A DNA stretch of 64,000 bases from Actinacidiphila yanglinensis (lineage in GTDB: Bacteria; Actinomycetota; Actinomycetes; Streptomycetales; Streptomycetaceae): positions 186,001 through 250,000 of the forward strand of contig NZ_FNVU01000007.1 of assembly GCF_900107965.1 (NCBI RefSeq), in the 5' to 3' direction. Below are positions 56,143 to 64,000 of the stretch, piece by piece. The notes under the pieces were generated by a model, which was not told where the DNA came from, ran no database searches, and saw nothing but the letters and a program-made list of their open reading frames with translations. Made by a program: the position numbers and the translations under genes. Each line of letters opens with the position of its first letter. Position 1 is the stretch's first letter.

Positions 56143-56565
56143 TCAGCCCGCGGCCGCGTTCTGCAGCTCCCGGCGCACGGCGGGGGTGAGCACGTCGCCG
56201 GTCCGCTCGACCAGCAGGGTCATCTCGTAACCGACGACCTTCATGTCGCAGGTGGGTGCGGCCAGCACCACGAGGACGGAGCCGTCGCTGATCGACGTCA
56301 GGAAGAGGAAACCATTCAGCATGTCCACCACGGTCTGGGTGACCGCCCCGGCCTCGAACAGGGTGGCCGCCCCCTGCGTCAGGCTCACCAGGCCCGAGGC
56401 CATCGCGGCGAGTTGGTCGCCGCGGTCCTTGGGCAGGGACGCCGAGGCCAGCAGCTGGACGCCGTCCGAGGAGACGACCACCGCGTGTGCGACTCCGGGC
56501 ACCTGCTTCACGAAGTTGGCGATGAGCCAGTTCAGGTTCTGCGCTTCGTTGCTCAAGTCGCTCAT
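56143..56565 (-). CDS. cvnB: Conservon protein CvnB (roadblock/LC7)
   Basis: This 140-residue roadblock fold starts MSDLSNEAQNLNWLIANFVK and contains VPGVAHAVVVSSDGVQLLAS and DGSVLVVLAAPTCDMKVVGY. Roadblock proteins regulate small GTPases; the usual partner CvnD is not encoded next to it. It lies 87 bp after cvnA and 49 bp before cvnC. Confidence 0.94.
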   Translation of the reverse strand: MSDLSNEAQNLNWLIANFVKQVPGVAHAVVVSSDGVQLLASASLPKDRGDQLAAMASGLVSLTQGAATLFEAGAVTQTVVDMLNGFLFLTSISDGSVLVVLAAPTCDMKVVGYEMTLLVERTGDVLTPAVRRELQNAAAG

Positions 56566-56652
56566 GGCTGTGGCTGCTTCCTATGCTGCTGAGGACGTCG
56601 TCCGACAGCGCTGCGGTCTGGGGCGCGGTGGACAAAGGGAACGACAACCCGC

Positions 56653-59600
56653 TCATCGCGGACCCGATCCGTCCGGGGACGGACCGCGCCCGTCACGCTC
56701 GGTCCCGTCCTTCCCCCGCCTGACGCCCTGGTGGAAGCTGGACAGCCGCTCCCTCATGAGGTTCGCCTGACGCGGTGTGGACGGCGCCGCGTTGGGCTGG
56801 GGCACGGCTCCGCTGCGCGGCGCCAGTCCGGCTGCGAGGTTGTCGAACGGCACCCGCCGGGGCAGGCCCTGCGCGGTGGAGCCGCCGGTGAGCGGGCCAC
56901 CCGTCCCGCCGGCTGCCGGGCCGTTCGCCGGTCCGGCCCCGATGGCGCGTGGATCACCGTCCGGCCGGGCCCAGGAGGGCGACGGATGAGCGGCGTCCCT
57001 GCCGTCCCTCGTGTCCCGGGTGTCCCGGGCGTCCCTGGTGGGAAGTTGGGGCTGCTGCTGGGGCCGCGCGGGCAGTTGCGGGGACTGGCCGCCCGCCACG
57101 GGCCGTCCGGTGTCCGGGTGTCCCCGGTCCGGCTGGGCGCGCTCCGGCAGCCCTCGTCCGCCCTCGGGCTCCGGCCAACCCGACCTGGTCGACTCGAAGA
57201 TCGGCAACCGGTCGGACCCGCGCCCGTCCGGCGCCTGGCCGGGGTACGAGTGCCGGCCGGACTGCGGGGGGTCGGGGACGTGGGAGCCGGCCGCCGGCAG
57301 GCCGGCCGCGTGGGACCCCTGCGGGGCCGCGCGATCCGGGCCGGCGCCGTTGAGCGGGTGCTCCTCGAGCGGTTGGGCGAACCACGAGAATCCGTGGCCG
57401 TCCGGGCCGCCCGCCTCGTCCTCCTCGTGGAACCAGGGGAAGCCGCCGTCGGGCGGGCCCGAGTGGCGCCCGGCCGGCGCCTCCTCGTACCGCCGCCCGC
57501 CGCCGGGCGGCTGGCCCGGCGCGCCGTAGGCACCGTCGAACCGCGGGTCGCCGACCGGCGGTCCCGACGGGACCCCGGAGCGCAGCACCCCGGCGAGTTC
57601 GGGGGTGTCGTACGGGCCGGGCCGCAGCGCGTTCTGGTCGAGGGGGTCGCCCGCGCCCGGGTCGACGTCGCCCACCGGGGTGAGCAGCGTCAGCGGGATC
57701 CGGATCAGCGCGTTCAGGCCGGTGCGGCCCGAACTGGTCAGCCGCACCTGGATGCCGTACTTGGCGGCCAGCCGGCCGACCACGAACAGCCCCATCCGGC
57801 GGGAGATCGCCACGTCGAGCACCGGCGGCTCGGCGAGCCGGCGGTTGATCCGCTCCAGCTCCTCCGGGCGGATGCCGATCCCCGCGTCCGCGATGTCCAG
57901 CACCACGTCGCCGGCGGTGAGCATCTTGGCGCCCACCAGTACCTGGGTCTCCGGGCCGGAGAACGCCGTGGCGTTCTCGATGAGTTCGGCCACGAGGTGG
58001 ACGACGTCGGTCGCGGCGTGACCGGTGACGGCCACGTCGGGCAGCTCGTAGAGCACGACCCGCTCGTACTGCTCGACCTCGGCGGTGGCGGCGCGGACCA
58101 GGTCGAAGAGCGACACCGGCTGGTTCCAGCGGCGGCCCTGCTCCTCGCCCGCGAGCACCAGCAGGTTCTCGTTGTTGCGGCGCATGCGCGTCGCGAGGTG
58201 GTCGAGCTGGAACAGGCTGGACAGCTGGCTCGGGTTCTGCTCGCTGTTCTCCAGGTCGTCGATCAGCTGCAGCTGGCGCAGCACGAGGCTCTCACTGCGC
58301 CGCGAGAGGTTGGTGAAGATCGCGTTGACGTTGCTGCGCATCCGCGCCTGCTCGGTGGCGAGCCGGACCGCCTCGACGTGCACGCGGTCGAACGCGCGCG
58401 CCACCTGGCCGACCTCGTCCTGCGTGCTGAGCTCGATCGGCGCGACCCGCACCGGCTCGTCGGTCTCCGTCGGCTCCACGTCGCGCAACCGGCGGACCGC
58501 CTCCGGCAGCCGGTTGTCCGCGACATCGAGTGCGGAGACGCGCAGCGTGCGCAGCGGCCGCACCACGGACCGGGCCAGCACCAGGGCGCCGAGGAAGGAC
58601 AGTGCGACGACCGCGATGATGATCGCGATGTTCTCGTACAGCTGGGTGCGGTCGGCCGACACCAGGTGCGAGGCGCGGTGGTTCATGTCCGACACGGCCT
58701 GCTGCCGGACGATCCGGACCGCGGCGAGCTTGTCGGTCAGCTGGTCGAACGCGGTGGTCTTGCTGATGCCGAGGCTGTCGAGCGGGATGTCCTCCTGCGC
58801 GGCGGTGGAGACCGCCTGCACGGTGCCGTCGGCCGCGCCGACCTTGTCGCCGCTGACCGTCGACTGGTACAGGTTGAGCAGCGAGGTCGGCGCGTTGTTG
58901 GCGAGCGCGTCGCTGGCCGTCTCGAACTGCGCCTGCTCGATGTTCTCCTTCAGCTCCAGCGTGAAGTCGCCCCGGTCCAGCACGTCGACGAGGTAGCCGC
59001 GCTCGCTGGAGGTCTGCTGCTCGATCTGCTCGATCGAGGACAGTGTGGCGACCAGGCTGCCGAGCGTGTGGTCGGAGTTGACACCGGCGAGCTGGTCGCT
59101 GAAGTCCAGCAGGTCGTCGATGATCGTGGTGTACGCGCTGAAGGTCGGCGTACCGGCGCCGGCGGCCAGGCCCTTCGCCGAGGCGCGCAGCGGATCGAGG
59201 TCGCCGAGCCGGGCCTCGCCGCGTGCCCCGAGCTGCCGTACGGCGGCGGGCAGGGCGTCGATGCTGTCCCGGTGCTGCTGCAGGCTCTCGTCGAACTGCT
59301 TGATGTCCGCGCTGGTGGTCGTCTCGGCCGCGGCGAGCTGCTTGTCCTTCGCGGTGCCCGAGCCGTTGAGCGCGACCTCGGTGAGGTCGCGCTCGTCGTC
59401 GAGCGCGCCGACCAGCATGGAGATCTGTCCCGCGATCTGTGCCTGGTCCTGGATGTGCCGGGCGTTCTGGAGGCTGCCGACCTCCGACACCACGCGCACG
59501 CCGACCAGCGGGATGATCGCGATCAGCGGGACCAGGACCAGGACCAGCATGCGACTGCGCAGCCGCCAGTCGCCCAGGCGGGGCTTGATGTGCAACCGGG

Positions 59601-59754
59601 TGAGCAGACTTCCGACCAGGGCATTCCGCTTCGGAGCGGATGCGTCACCGGATCTGCGCGCGCCCGTCACGGTATCGCCACATTGTGATGCGCCACGCGG
59701 TCCCCCCGCCTTAACGGATACCCGGCTCCGCGAGACCGCTGGTCTTCCATTCAC
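56653..59754 (-). CDS. cvnA: Conservon sensor CvnA, histidine-kinase-like
   Basis: The protein has 1033 residues. Membrane helix at 69-88; extracytoplasmic nitrate/nitrite-sensing-type (NIT) domain about 95-350; second helix 374-396; HAMP-like linker to about 465. The kinase-like part has FQLDHLATRMRRNNENLLVL (His519), the N box LIENAT (591-596) and the G box DAGIGI (623-628). Residues about 695-1033 are a Pro/Gly/Asp-rich disordered tail. The ATG at 59754 has AAGGG upstream. It is the first gene of cvnABC. Confidence 0.93.
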   Translation of the reverse strand: MNGRPAVSRSRVSVKAGGPRGASQCGDTVTGARRSGDASAPKRNALVGSLLTRLHIKPRLGDWRLRSRMLVLVLVPLIAIIPLVGVRVVSEVGSLQNARHIQDQAQIAGQISMLVGALDDERDLTEVALNGSGTAKDKQLAAAETTTSADIKQFDESLQQHRDSIDALPAAVRQLGARGEARLGDLDPLRASAKGLAAGAGTPTFSAYTTIIDDLLDFSDQLAGVNSDHTLGSLVATLSSIEQIEQQTSSERGYLVDVLDRGDFTLELKENIEQAQFETASDALANNAPTSLLNLYQSTVSGDKVGAADGTVQAVSTAAQEDIPLDSLGISKTTAFDQLTDKLAAVRIVRQQAVSDMNHRASHLVSADRTQLYENIAIIIAVVALSFLGALVLARSVVRPLRTLRVSALDVADNRLPEAVRRLRDVEPTETDEPVRVAPIELSTQDEVGQVARAFDRVHVEAVRLATEQARMRSNVNAIFTNLSRRSESLVLRQLQLIDDLENSEQNPSQLSSLFQLDHLATRMRRNNENLLVLAGEEQGRRWNQPVSLFDLVRAATAEVEQYERVVLYELPDVAVTGHAATDVVHLVAELIENATAFSGPETQVLVGAKMLTAGDVVLDIADAGIGIRPEELERINRRLAEPPVLDVAISRRMGLFVVGRLAAKYGIQVRLTSSGRTGLNALIRIPLTLLTPVGDVDPGAGDPLDQNALRPGPYDTPELAGVLRSGVPSGPPVGDPRFDGAYGAPGQPPGGGRRYEEAPAGRHSGPPDGGFPWFHEEDEAGGPDGHGFSWFAQPLEEHPLNGAGPDRAAPQGSHAAGLPAAGSHVPDPPQSGRHSYPGQAPDGRGSDRLPIFESTRSGWPEPEGGRGLPERAQPDRGHPDTGRPVAGGQSPQLPARPQQQPQLPTRDARDTRDTRDGRDAAHPSPSWARPDGDPRAIGAGPANGPAAGGTGGPLTGGSTAQGLPRRVPFDNLAAGLAPRSGAVPQPNAAPSTPRQANLMRERLSSFHQGVRRGKDGTERDGRGPSPDGSGPR

Positions 59755-59969
59755 TAACCCTTAACACTCATAACGTCGCAGCATGACGCGGCGACGCTTG
59801 GTCATTCGGTTCACCACAACGAGCGCTCGACTCCGGTGCGCACCAAGCCGCGAGCGCTTTGCCGCCGCGTGCTTCCGCGCCCTCGTCGGGGACCCTCATT
59901 GCAGCACACGCACGCCCACGGGGGCAAAGGATGCCGCTACTGACTTAGTGCGGCCGGGCGGCCCGGTGG
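59755..59969. other. Gap between the IS4-like gene and cvnA
   Basis: This gap is 215 bp. It must hold the cvnA promoter; no clear -35/-10 pair was identified. The only evident structure is the left part of the hairpin that overlaps the next gene's stop. Confidence 0.4.
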
Positions 59970-59986
59970 TCACACCACCGGGCCGC
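59958..59986 (-). terminator. Hairpin overlapping the IS4-like gene stop
   Basis: GCGGCCCGGTGGT (59958-59970) pairs perfectly with ACCACCGGGCCGC (59974-59986). The last codons and stop of the transposase-like gene lie within it. Confidence 0.65.
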
Positions 59987-61133
59987 GCTCTTCGTCCGAA
60001 AGCAGGTCTGCCGAATACATCGGCGATACCAGGTGCCCTACCGCGTGGTAAGTGCAAAGCATCGCATATATTTCCTGCTGGACGAGTTCAGGACTTTTCG
60101 ACCGTAGTACCACACGCGGCCCCGCGATCTGCGCCGTGAACTGACCCACACCGGATCGGCACAACTCCGCCACACGCGCGTGACGTGCGGAGATCTCGTC
60201 CGCCGTCACGGAGTCGTCGAGGATCGACGTGACGAGCGCGAGGGGCCGCGCACCCGGGTCGGCGGGCCGGCCCGGGCCGGAGCCGGCGGTCCGCGGAACC
60301 ACCCGGACCACCGTCCCGGCGCCGGAGCCGCGAGCCGGGCCGTCGGGCCCAAGTGTCGACAGATAGGACCCGTCCGGCAGTTCCCGCTCCACCGGCAGGT
60401 GCCGCCGCGCCGGACCGCGCTCGGCGGCGCACCAGATCTGGTGCGCGCCGGACTCGGTCACTGCCTGCCACAGTGCCGGGGTGACCAACTCCTGGTCGCC
60501 GACCACCAGCGCCCCCGCGCCGAGGAGGTCGTGCGGCCATTCGGAGAGGACACCCTCGACCCCCGACTCCCGGCTGGGAGTGATGGCCGCGACCGCGGAA
60601 GCACGCAGCCGGCAGTCGGTGAGCGAGGCCAGCCACACGTCCAGGGCACGCCCTTTCAGCTGGTCCTTTGTCTCGGCCACCCCGTACGCGACCCGGTTCG
60701 CGGGGGTGTCCGGCGCCTCCATGGCGACACTCTCGAAGACGAACACCCGCCCGTCGTCGGGCGGCGAGCGGCGCCCCGCGGACGCGGCCACATGACCGCA
60801 CAGCGCCTTGAGCGGTTCGACGCCGAGCCGCATCCGGGCCCGGGCGATCGCGGCGGCCGTGGCCAGGTCCCCCACGCCCTGGAACATCTCGGGCAAACCG
60901 CCGGTCAGCTTGGCGAGTACCTCCTCGTAGGAGGACGCCCCGAAGAGCCACATCGCGAGCGCGAAATACATCATGAGCTGGGCAGGTAGCAGTCTTCGCC
61001 TGCGCTCTCTCCGCTCGGCTTTGTCGACGAGCCTGTCCATTAACTCCGGCCGGAAAGTCTGCACCAGCATGCGCAGTGCGAGCCGGTCCGGCAGGTGGGT
61101 TTCAGACGGTATGCCGAGATAACGGAACGTCAT
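59970..61133 (-). CDS. IS4-family transposase-like protein with altered active site
   Basis: The protein has 387 residues. Residues 1-95 match the IS4 N-terminal domain (DRLALRMLVQTFRPELMDRL, RRLLPAQLMMYFALAMWLFG, YEEVLAKLTGGLPE). The DDE core follows, but the first catalytic block reads FVFESVAMEAPDTPANRVAY where active relatives have an IDGT-type Asp. The second block (LVVGDQELVTPALW) and the third (ELVQQEIYAMLCTYHAV) keep Asp and Glu. No terminal inverted repeats or target duplication are visible at its edges. It looks like an immobile, possibly domesticated transposase. It is divergent from the ABC transporter. Confidence 0.8.
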   Translation of the reverse strand: MTFRYLGIPSETHLPDRLALRMLVQTFRPELMDRLVDKAERRERRRRLLPAQLMMYFALAMWLFGASSYEEVLAKLTGGLPEMFQGVGDLATAAAIARARMRLGVEPLKALCGHVAASAGRRSPPDDGRVFVFESVAMEAPDTPANRVAYGVAETKDQLKGRALDVWLASLTDCRLRASAVAAITPSRESGVEGVLSEWPHDLLGAGALVVGDQELVTPALWQAVTESGAHQIWCAAERGPARRHLPVERELPDGSYLSTLGPDGPARGSGAGTVVRVVPRTAGSGPGRPADPGARPLALVTSILDDSVTADEISARHARVAELCRSGVGQFTAQIAGPRVVLRSKSPELVQQEIYAMLCTYHAVGHLVSPMYSADLLSDEERGPVV

Positions 61134-61328
61134 CGCAAGAAGTTACCGCGAAGAACACGCCCCGGTCTAACCATCGTCGACAATCCGCAGAAAACGCACT
61201 TTGTGAATCTTCTCGGGACAGCGGTGCGGGCGGGCAGTGCCAGATCAGGGCGCTGCGCGCGCTTAAGTCAGTGCACCCTTGTTCGACGAGGTTGTTGTCC
61301 CGCGCCAAGTTCTGGCAGCCTCACTCGC

Positions 61329-62201
61329 GTGGCAAGCGAATCCCAGCATGAACGCATCAATGGGTCGGTCACATCACGGCAACCGACAACACCGCCTATC
61401 GTGATGCGCAATGTGACCAAGTGCTTCAATACGCCGCAAGGCGGAAATCACGATGTCCTGCGCGACATCAATTTTACGGTCGAGGCCGGCGAGTTCACCG
61501 CGGTGGTCGGCCCCACCGGCTGCGGCAAGTCGACCACGTTGTCGCTGATCTCCGGCATGGAGCGGCCGGACACCGGTGAGGTGCTCATCGACGGGCGGCC
61601 GGTGGAGGGCATCGGGAAGGACGTCGGCTTCGTCTTCCAGACGGACGCGGTGTTCCCCTGGAAGACGGTGATCAACAACGTCGCGGCCGGCCCGCGGTTC
61701 CGTGGCGCGTCGCGCAAGGACGCCCACGCCGAAGCCGCCGACTGGATCCGCCGGGTGGGCCTGGCCGGGTTCGAGAAGTACCACCCGCACCAGCTCTCCG
61801 GCGGGATGCGCAAGCGGGTCGCGCTCGCCCAGACGATGATCAACCGCCCCCGGGTGCTCCTCATGGACGAGCCCTTCTCGGGCCTGGACGTGCAGACCCG
61901 CCAGATCATGTCCGACGAACTCCTCGCGCTGTGGGACCTCACCCGCCCCTCGGTCGTGTTCGTCACCCACGACCTGGAAGAGGCCATCTCGCTCGCCGAC
62001 AAGGTCGTCGTCATGACGGCCGGACCGGCCACCGTGAAGGAGGAGTTCGCGATCGATCTCCCCCGGCCGAGGAATCCACGCGATATCCGGCACACCCCCG
62101 AATTCGTCAAACTCCACGAACGGATCTGGGAAGCCCTGCGTGACGAGGTGCAGGTCGCCTACAGCCGCACCGTGACCGCGCCGCCCGAGACCGCGGCCTG
62201 A
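61329..62201 (+). CDS. NitT/TauT-type ABC transporter ATP-binding protein
   Basis: The protein has 290 residues if read from the GTG at 61329. Walker A VVGPTGCGKSTT, Q-loop FVFQTDAVFPWKTV, signature HQLSGGMRKRVALAQ, Walker B VLLMDEPFSGLD and H-loop FVTHDLEEA are all intact. Family members (SsuB, TauB, ThiZ) drive uptake of sulfonates, nitrate or pyrimidine-like compounds. The start is uncertain: no ribosome site is clear, and ATG at 61404 or earlier in-frame codons are possible. The 195 bp before it (61134-61328) has no gene. It is followed by permease and binding protein. Confidence 0.88.
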   Translation: MASESQHERINGSVTSRQPTTPPIVMRNVTKCFNTPQGGNHDVLRDINFTVEAGEFTAVVGPTGCGKSTTLSLISGMERPDTGEVLIDGRPVEGIGKDVGFVFQTDAVFPWKTVINNVAAGPRFRGASRKDAHAEAADWIRRVGLAGFEKYHPHQLSGGMRKRVALAQTMINRPRVLLMDEPFSGLDVQTRQIMSDELLALWDLTRPSVVFVTHDLEEAISLADKVVVMTAGPATVKEEFAIDLPRPRNPRDIRHTPEFVKLHERIWEALRDEVQVAYSRTVTAPPETAA

Positions 62202-62229
62202 CCCATCCGCCCGGAAGAGGCATGAGCGC

Positions 62230-63336
62230 ATGAACGTGCAAGGCTCCCGATCGACTGCCGGCACACCGGATACCGAGCCCGACGACGCGAAATCCGCTGA
62301 CGCGGACGCCGTCGAGCCGGACGCCGCCGAGCCGGAAGCCGCCGAGGCGAAGGCCGCCGAAGGGCAGGGCGGTGAAGGGCAGGCCGCCGAAGGGCCGGGC
62401 GGTGACGAGAAGGCGGCCGTCGAGACGGCCGGCGACGAGGTGGCCGCCGACGTGACCGGCGGTGACGAGAAGAAGGCCGCCGGCGACCCGGGCAGGAGCG
62501 CCGCGCCTGTCGACCGGGTCGCGCTCGCCCGCCGGCAGCGCATCCGGCGCCGCGTGCTCGTCAACGCCGCCCGGGTCGCCGTTCTCGTGGTGGTCATCGG
62601 CCTGTGGCAGGTGCTGGCCTCGACGGGAACTGTCGACAAGTTCTACTCCGGCGAACCCTCGGGCGTCTGCTCGAAGTTGTGGGACTGGATACGCCACGGC
62701 ACCTCGCAGGGCTCGCTGTGGGACCAGGTGTGGACGACGCTCCAGGAGACGCTGATCGGCTTCGGCGTCGGTGTGGCGCTCGGCGTCGTCTTCGGCGTCA
62801 TGCTGGGCCGGATGCGGTTCCTCGCCGACGTCTTCGCCCCCTTCATCAAGACCCTCAACTCCATCCCGCGCATCCTGTTCGGCTCGGTGTTCGCGATCTG
62901 GTTCGGCCTCGGCATCAGTTCCAAGGCCACGCTGGCGGCGGTCCTCGTCTTCTTCGGCGTGTTCTTCAACGCGTTCCAGGGCGCCCGCGAGGTCGACCGC
63001 AACCTCATCGCCAATGCCCGCATCCTCGGCGCCGGCAGCACCAAGGTGACGTTGCAGGTGGTCGTCCCGTCCGCGCTGAGCTGGATCACCACCAGCCTGC
63101 ACGTCGCGTTCGGCTTCGCCGTCACCGGCGCGATCGTGGGCGAACTGCTCGGCGCGCAGCAGGGCCTCGGTCTGCTCATCTTCCAGGCGCAGGCCAACTT
63201 CGACCCCAACGGCGTCTACGCGGGCCTGGTCCTCACGGCCGCCTTCGCGCTGGCCGCCGAGGGACTGATCACCCTCCTGGAGCGCCGCCTGCTCCGGTGG
63301 CAACCGCGCCCGCAGAGGTCTGGCGCGGAGGCGTGA
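62230..63336 (+). CDS. NitT/TauT-type ABC transporter permease with long acidic N terminus
   Basis: The protein has 368 residues. Residues 1-95 are a low-complexity Glu/Ala/Asp/Gly repeat region (EAAEAKAAEGQGGEGQAAEG) not found in standard SsuC/TauC proteins of about 260-280 residues. The membrane part begins with LVNAARVAVLVVVIGLWQVL. The EAA-type loop is in NAFQGAREVDRNLIANARIL and GAGSTKVTLQVVVPSA. It lies 28 bp after the ATPase gene. Confidence 0.9.
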   Translation: MNVQGSRSTAGTPDTEPDDAKSADADAVEPDAAEPEAAEAKAAEGQGGEGQAAEGPGGDEKAAVETAGDEVAADVTGGDEKKAAGDPGRSAAPVDRVALARRQRIRRRVLVNAARVAVLVVVIGLWQVLASTGTVDKFYSGEPSGVCSKLWDWIRHGTSQGSLWDQVWTTLQETLIGFGVGVALGVVFGVMLGRMRFLADVFAPFIKTLNSIPRILFGSVFAIWFGLGISSKATLAAVLVFFGVFFNAFQGAREVDRNLIANARILGAGSTKVTLQVVVPSALSWITTSLHVAFGFAVTGAIVGELLGAQQGLGLLIFQAQANFDPNGVYAGLVLTAAFALAAEGLITLLERRLLRWQPRPQRSGAEA

Positions 63337-63460
63337 TCCCCGTGGCACCCAGCACTCCCGGAACTCCCCTGACGAACACTCACCCCGCAACGACATGCAG
63401 GGCGCAGCGGGGCCGAAGACGGCCGCCGAGATGCCCGCTCCCGAGGAGAAGACACAGCAC

Positions 63461-64000
63461 ATGTGGCACAAGAAGATCGTTCTCATAGCCGCGACGGCGT
63501 TCCTGGCCACGGGGCTCACCGCCTGCTCGGACGACAAGTCCGGCGGCAGCGACGCGGCGAGCGACGGTTCGCTGACGAAGGTGAAGATCGCGCTGTCGAA
63601 CCAGGCGAACCAGAGCTACCTCCCGCTGATCCTGGCGTCGCGGATGGGGTACTTCAAGAAGCAGGGCCTGGACGTCCAGATCGTCAACCTCCAGGGCACC
63701 CCGCAGGTCTCCGACGCGCTGCTCAACGGCCAGGTCCAGGGCATGATCGGGTTCTTCGACCACAACCTCGACCTCCAGGCCAAGGGCAAGGACACCAAGG
63801 CGGTCGTCCAGCTCCTCCAGGCGCCCGGCATGGTCGAGATGACCCGCAGCAACGAGTCCTCGCTGAAGTCCCCGGGCGACCTGCGCGGGAAGAACGTCGG
63901 CGTGACCTCGCTCGGCTCCGCCAGCTCGACCATCGGCTCGTACCTGGCCGTGCACAACAACATCCCCCTGAACCAGACCCACCTGGTCGCCGTCGCCGCC
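63461..64000 (+). CDS. ABC transporter substrate-binding lipoprotein, N-terminal part
   Basis: This is 180 codons, open at the window end. Signal peptide MWHKKIVLIAATAFLATGLT followed by AC, so the lipobox LTAC places lipidated Cys at residue 22. The mature part KVKIALSNQANQSYLPLILA and RMGYFKKQGLDVQIVNLQGT is typical of NMT1/THI5 or SsuA-like binding proteins. ATG at 63461 has GAGGAGAAG about 12 bases upstream. It completes the transporter with the two preceding genes. The ligand is not predictable from this part. Confidence 0.88.
   Translation, partial: MWHKKIVLIAATAFLATGLTACSDDKSGGSDAASDGSLTKVKIALSNQANQSYLPLILASRMGYFKKQGLDVQIVNLQGTPQVSDALLNGQVQGMIGFFDHNLDLQAKGKDTKAVVQLLQAPGMVEMTRSNESSLKSPGDLRGKNVGVTSLGSASSTIGSYLAVHNNIPLNQTHLVAVAA

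Noticed and set aside
61134-61328. Extension of the ABC ATPase back to the ATG at 61095
   Set aside because: The extra 78 codons overlap the divergent transposase-like gene and have poor codon bias and many Cys/Arg residues.
59755-61328. An intact insertion sequence with terminal inverted repeats
   Set aside because: No matching inverted ends or target duplication could be found by eye around the transposase-like gene, and one catalytic residue is changed.

Overview
The window is chromosomal DNA from a high-GC actinomycete, almost certainly Streptomycetaceae. The evidence is the GC-saturated third codon positions, the TTG-started 1161-residue RpoB, the zinc-type S4/S14/L33/L36 proteins, the cvn (conservon) genes and the gene order, which matches the ribosomal/str region of Streptomyces. 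No rRNA, CRISPR or prophage was seen. One transposase-like gene with a changed active site is present.

Layout. 1-1.6 kb: start of an ABC-F ATPase (-) and a divergent proline-rich membrane protein. 1.6-19.6 kb (all -): S10, spc and alpha ribosomal operons with secY, adk, map, infA and rpoA, ending with rplQ and truA; leader and candidate promoter at 19.6-20.0 kb. 20.0-22.9 kb: a frameshifted small ORF and a two-gene ABC/membrane module (+). 23.0-27.6 kb (-): str operon rpsL-rpsG-fusA-tuf. 27.7-30.6 kb (-): DUF1707-type membrane protein, TetR regulator and MFS exporter. 30.8-38.3 kb (-): rpoB-rpoC. 38.8-42.4 kb (-): rplJ-rplL with an L10-type leader and attenuator, a lipoprotein, and rplK-rplA. 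42.8-43.9 kb: a GDSL lipase (+) and a gene remnant lying between nusG and rplK, which are normally adjacent. 44-45.5 kb (-): nusG, secE, tRNA-Trp. 45.6-48.0 kb (+): aminotransferase and adenosine deaminase. 48.2-53.2 kb (-): murB, MFS exporter with a TetR regulator, hadB-hadA, rpmG, tRNA-Met, tRNA-Thr. 53.6-55.6 kb (+): amidohydrolase and NAD(P)-binding protein. 55.7-59.8 kb (-): cvnC-cvnB-cvnA without cvnD. 60-61.1 kb (-): IS4-like transposase-derived gene. 61.3-64.0 kb (+): NitT/TauT-type ABC transporter, cut by the window end.

Most of the window is the translation and transcription core: ribosomal proteins, EF-G, EF-Tu, IF-1, RNA polymerase alpha, beta and beta', NusG, SecE/SecY, Met aminopeptidase and adenylate kinase. 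These genes are tightly packed with ATGA or TAATG overlaps. Accessory genes sit in the gaps between these units.

Most interesting signals: a nearly identical 27-bp leader hairpin at the same distance before rpsJ and rpsL; an Asn at the rifampicin-contact Ser of RpoB; the nusG/rplK split with terminators on both sides; paired 18-bp operators for the second TetR/MFS pair, one inside a near-consensus promoter; six GATC tetramers at an exact 10-bp period before the amidohydrolase; and the altered IS4-like protein beside the ABC transporter.
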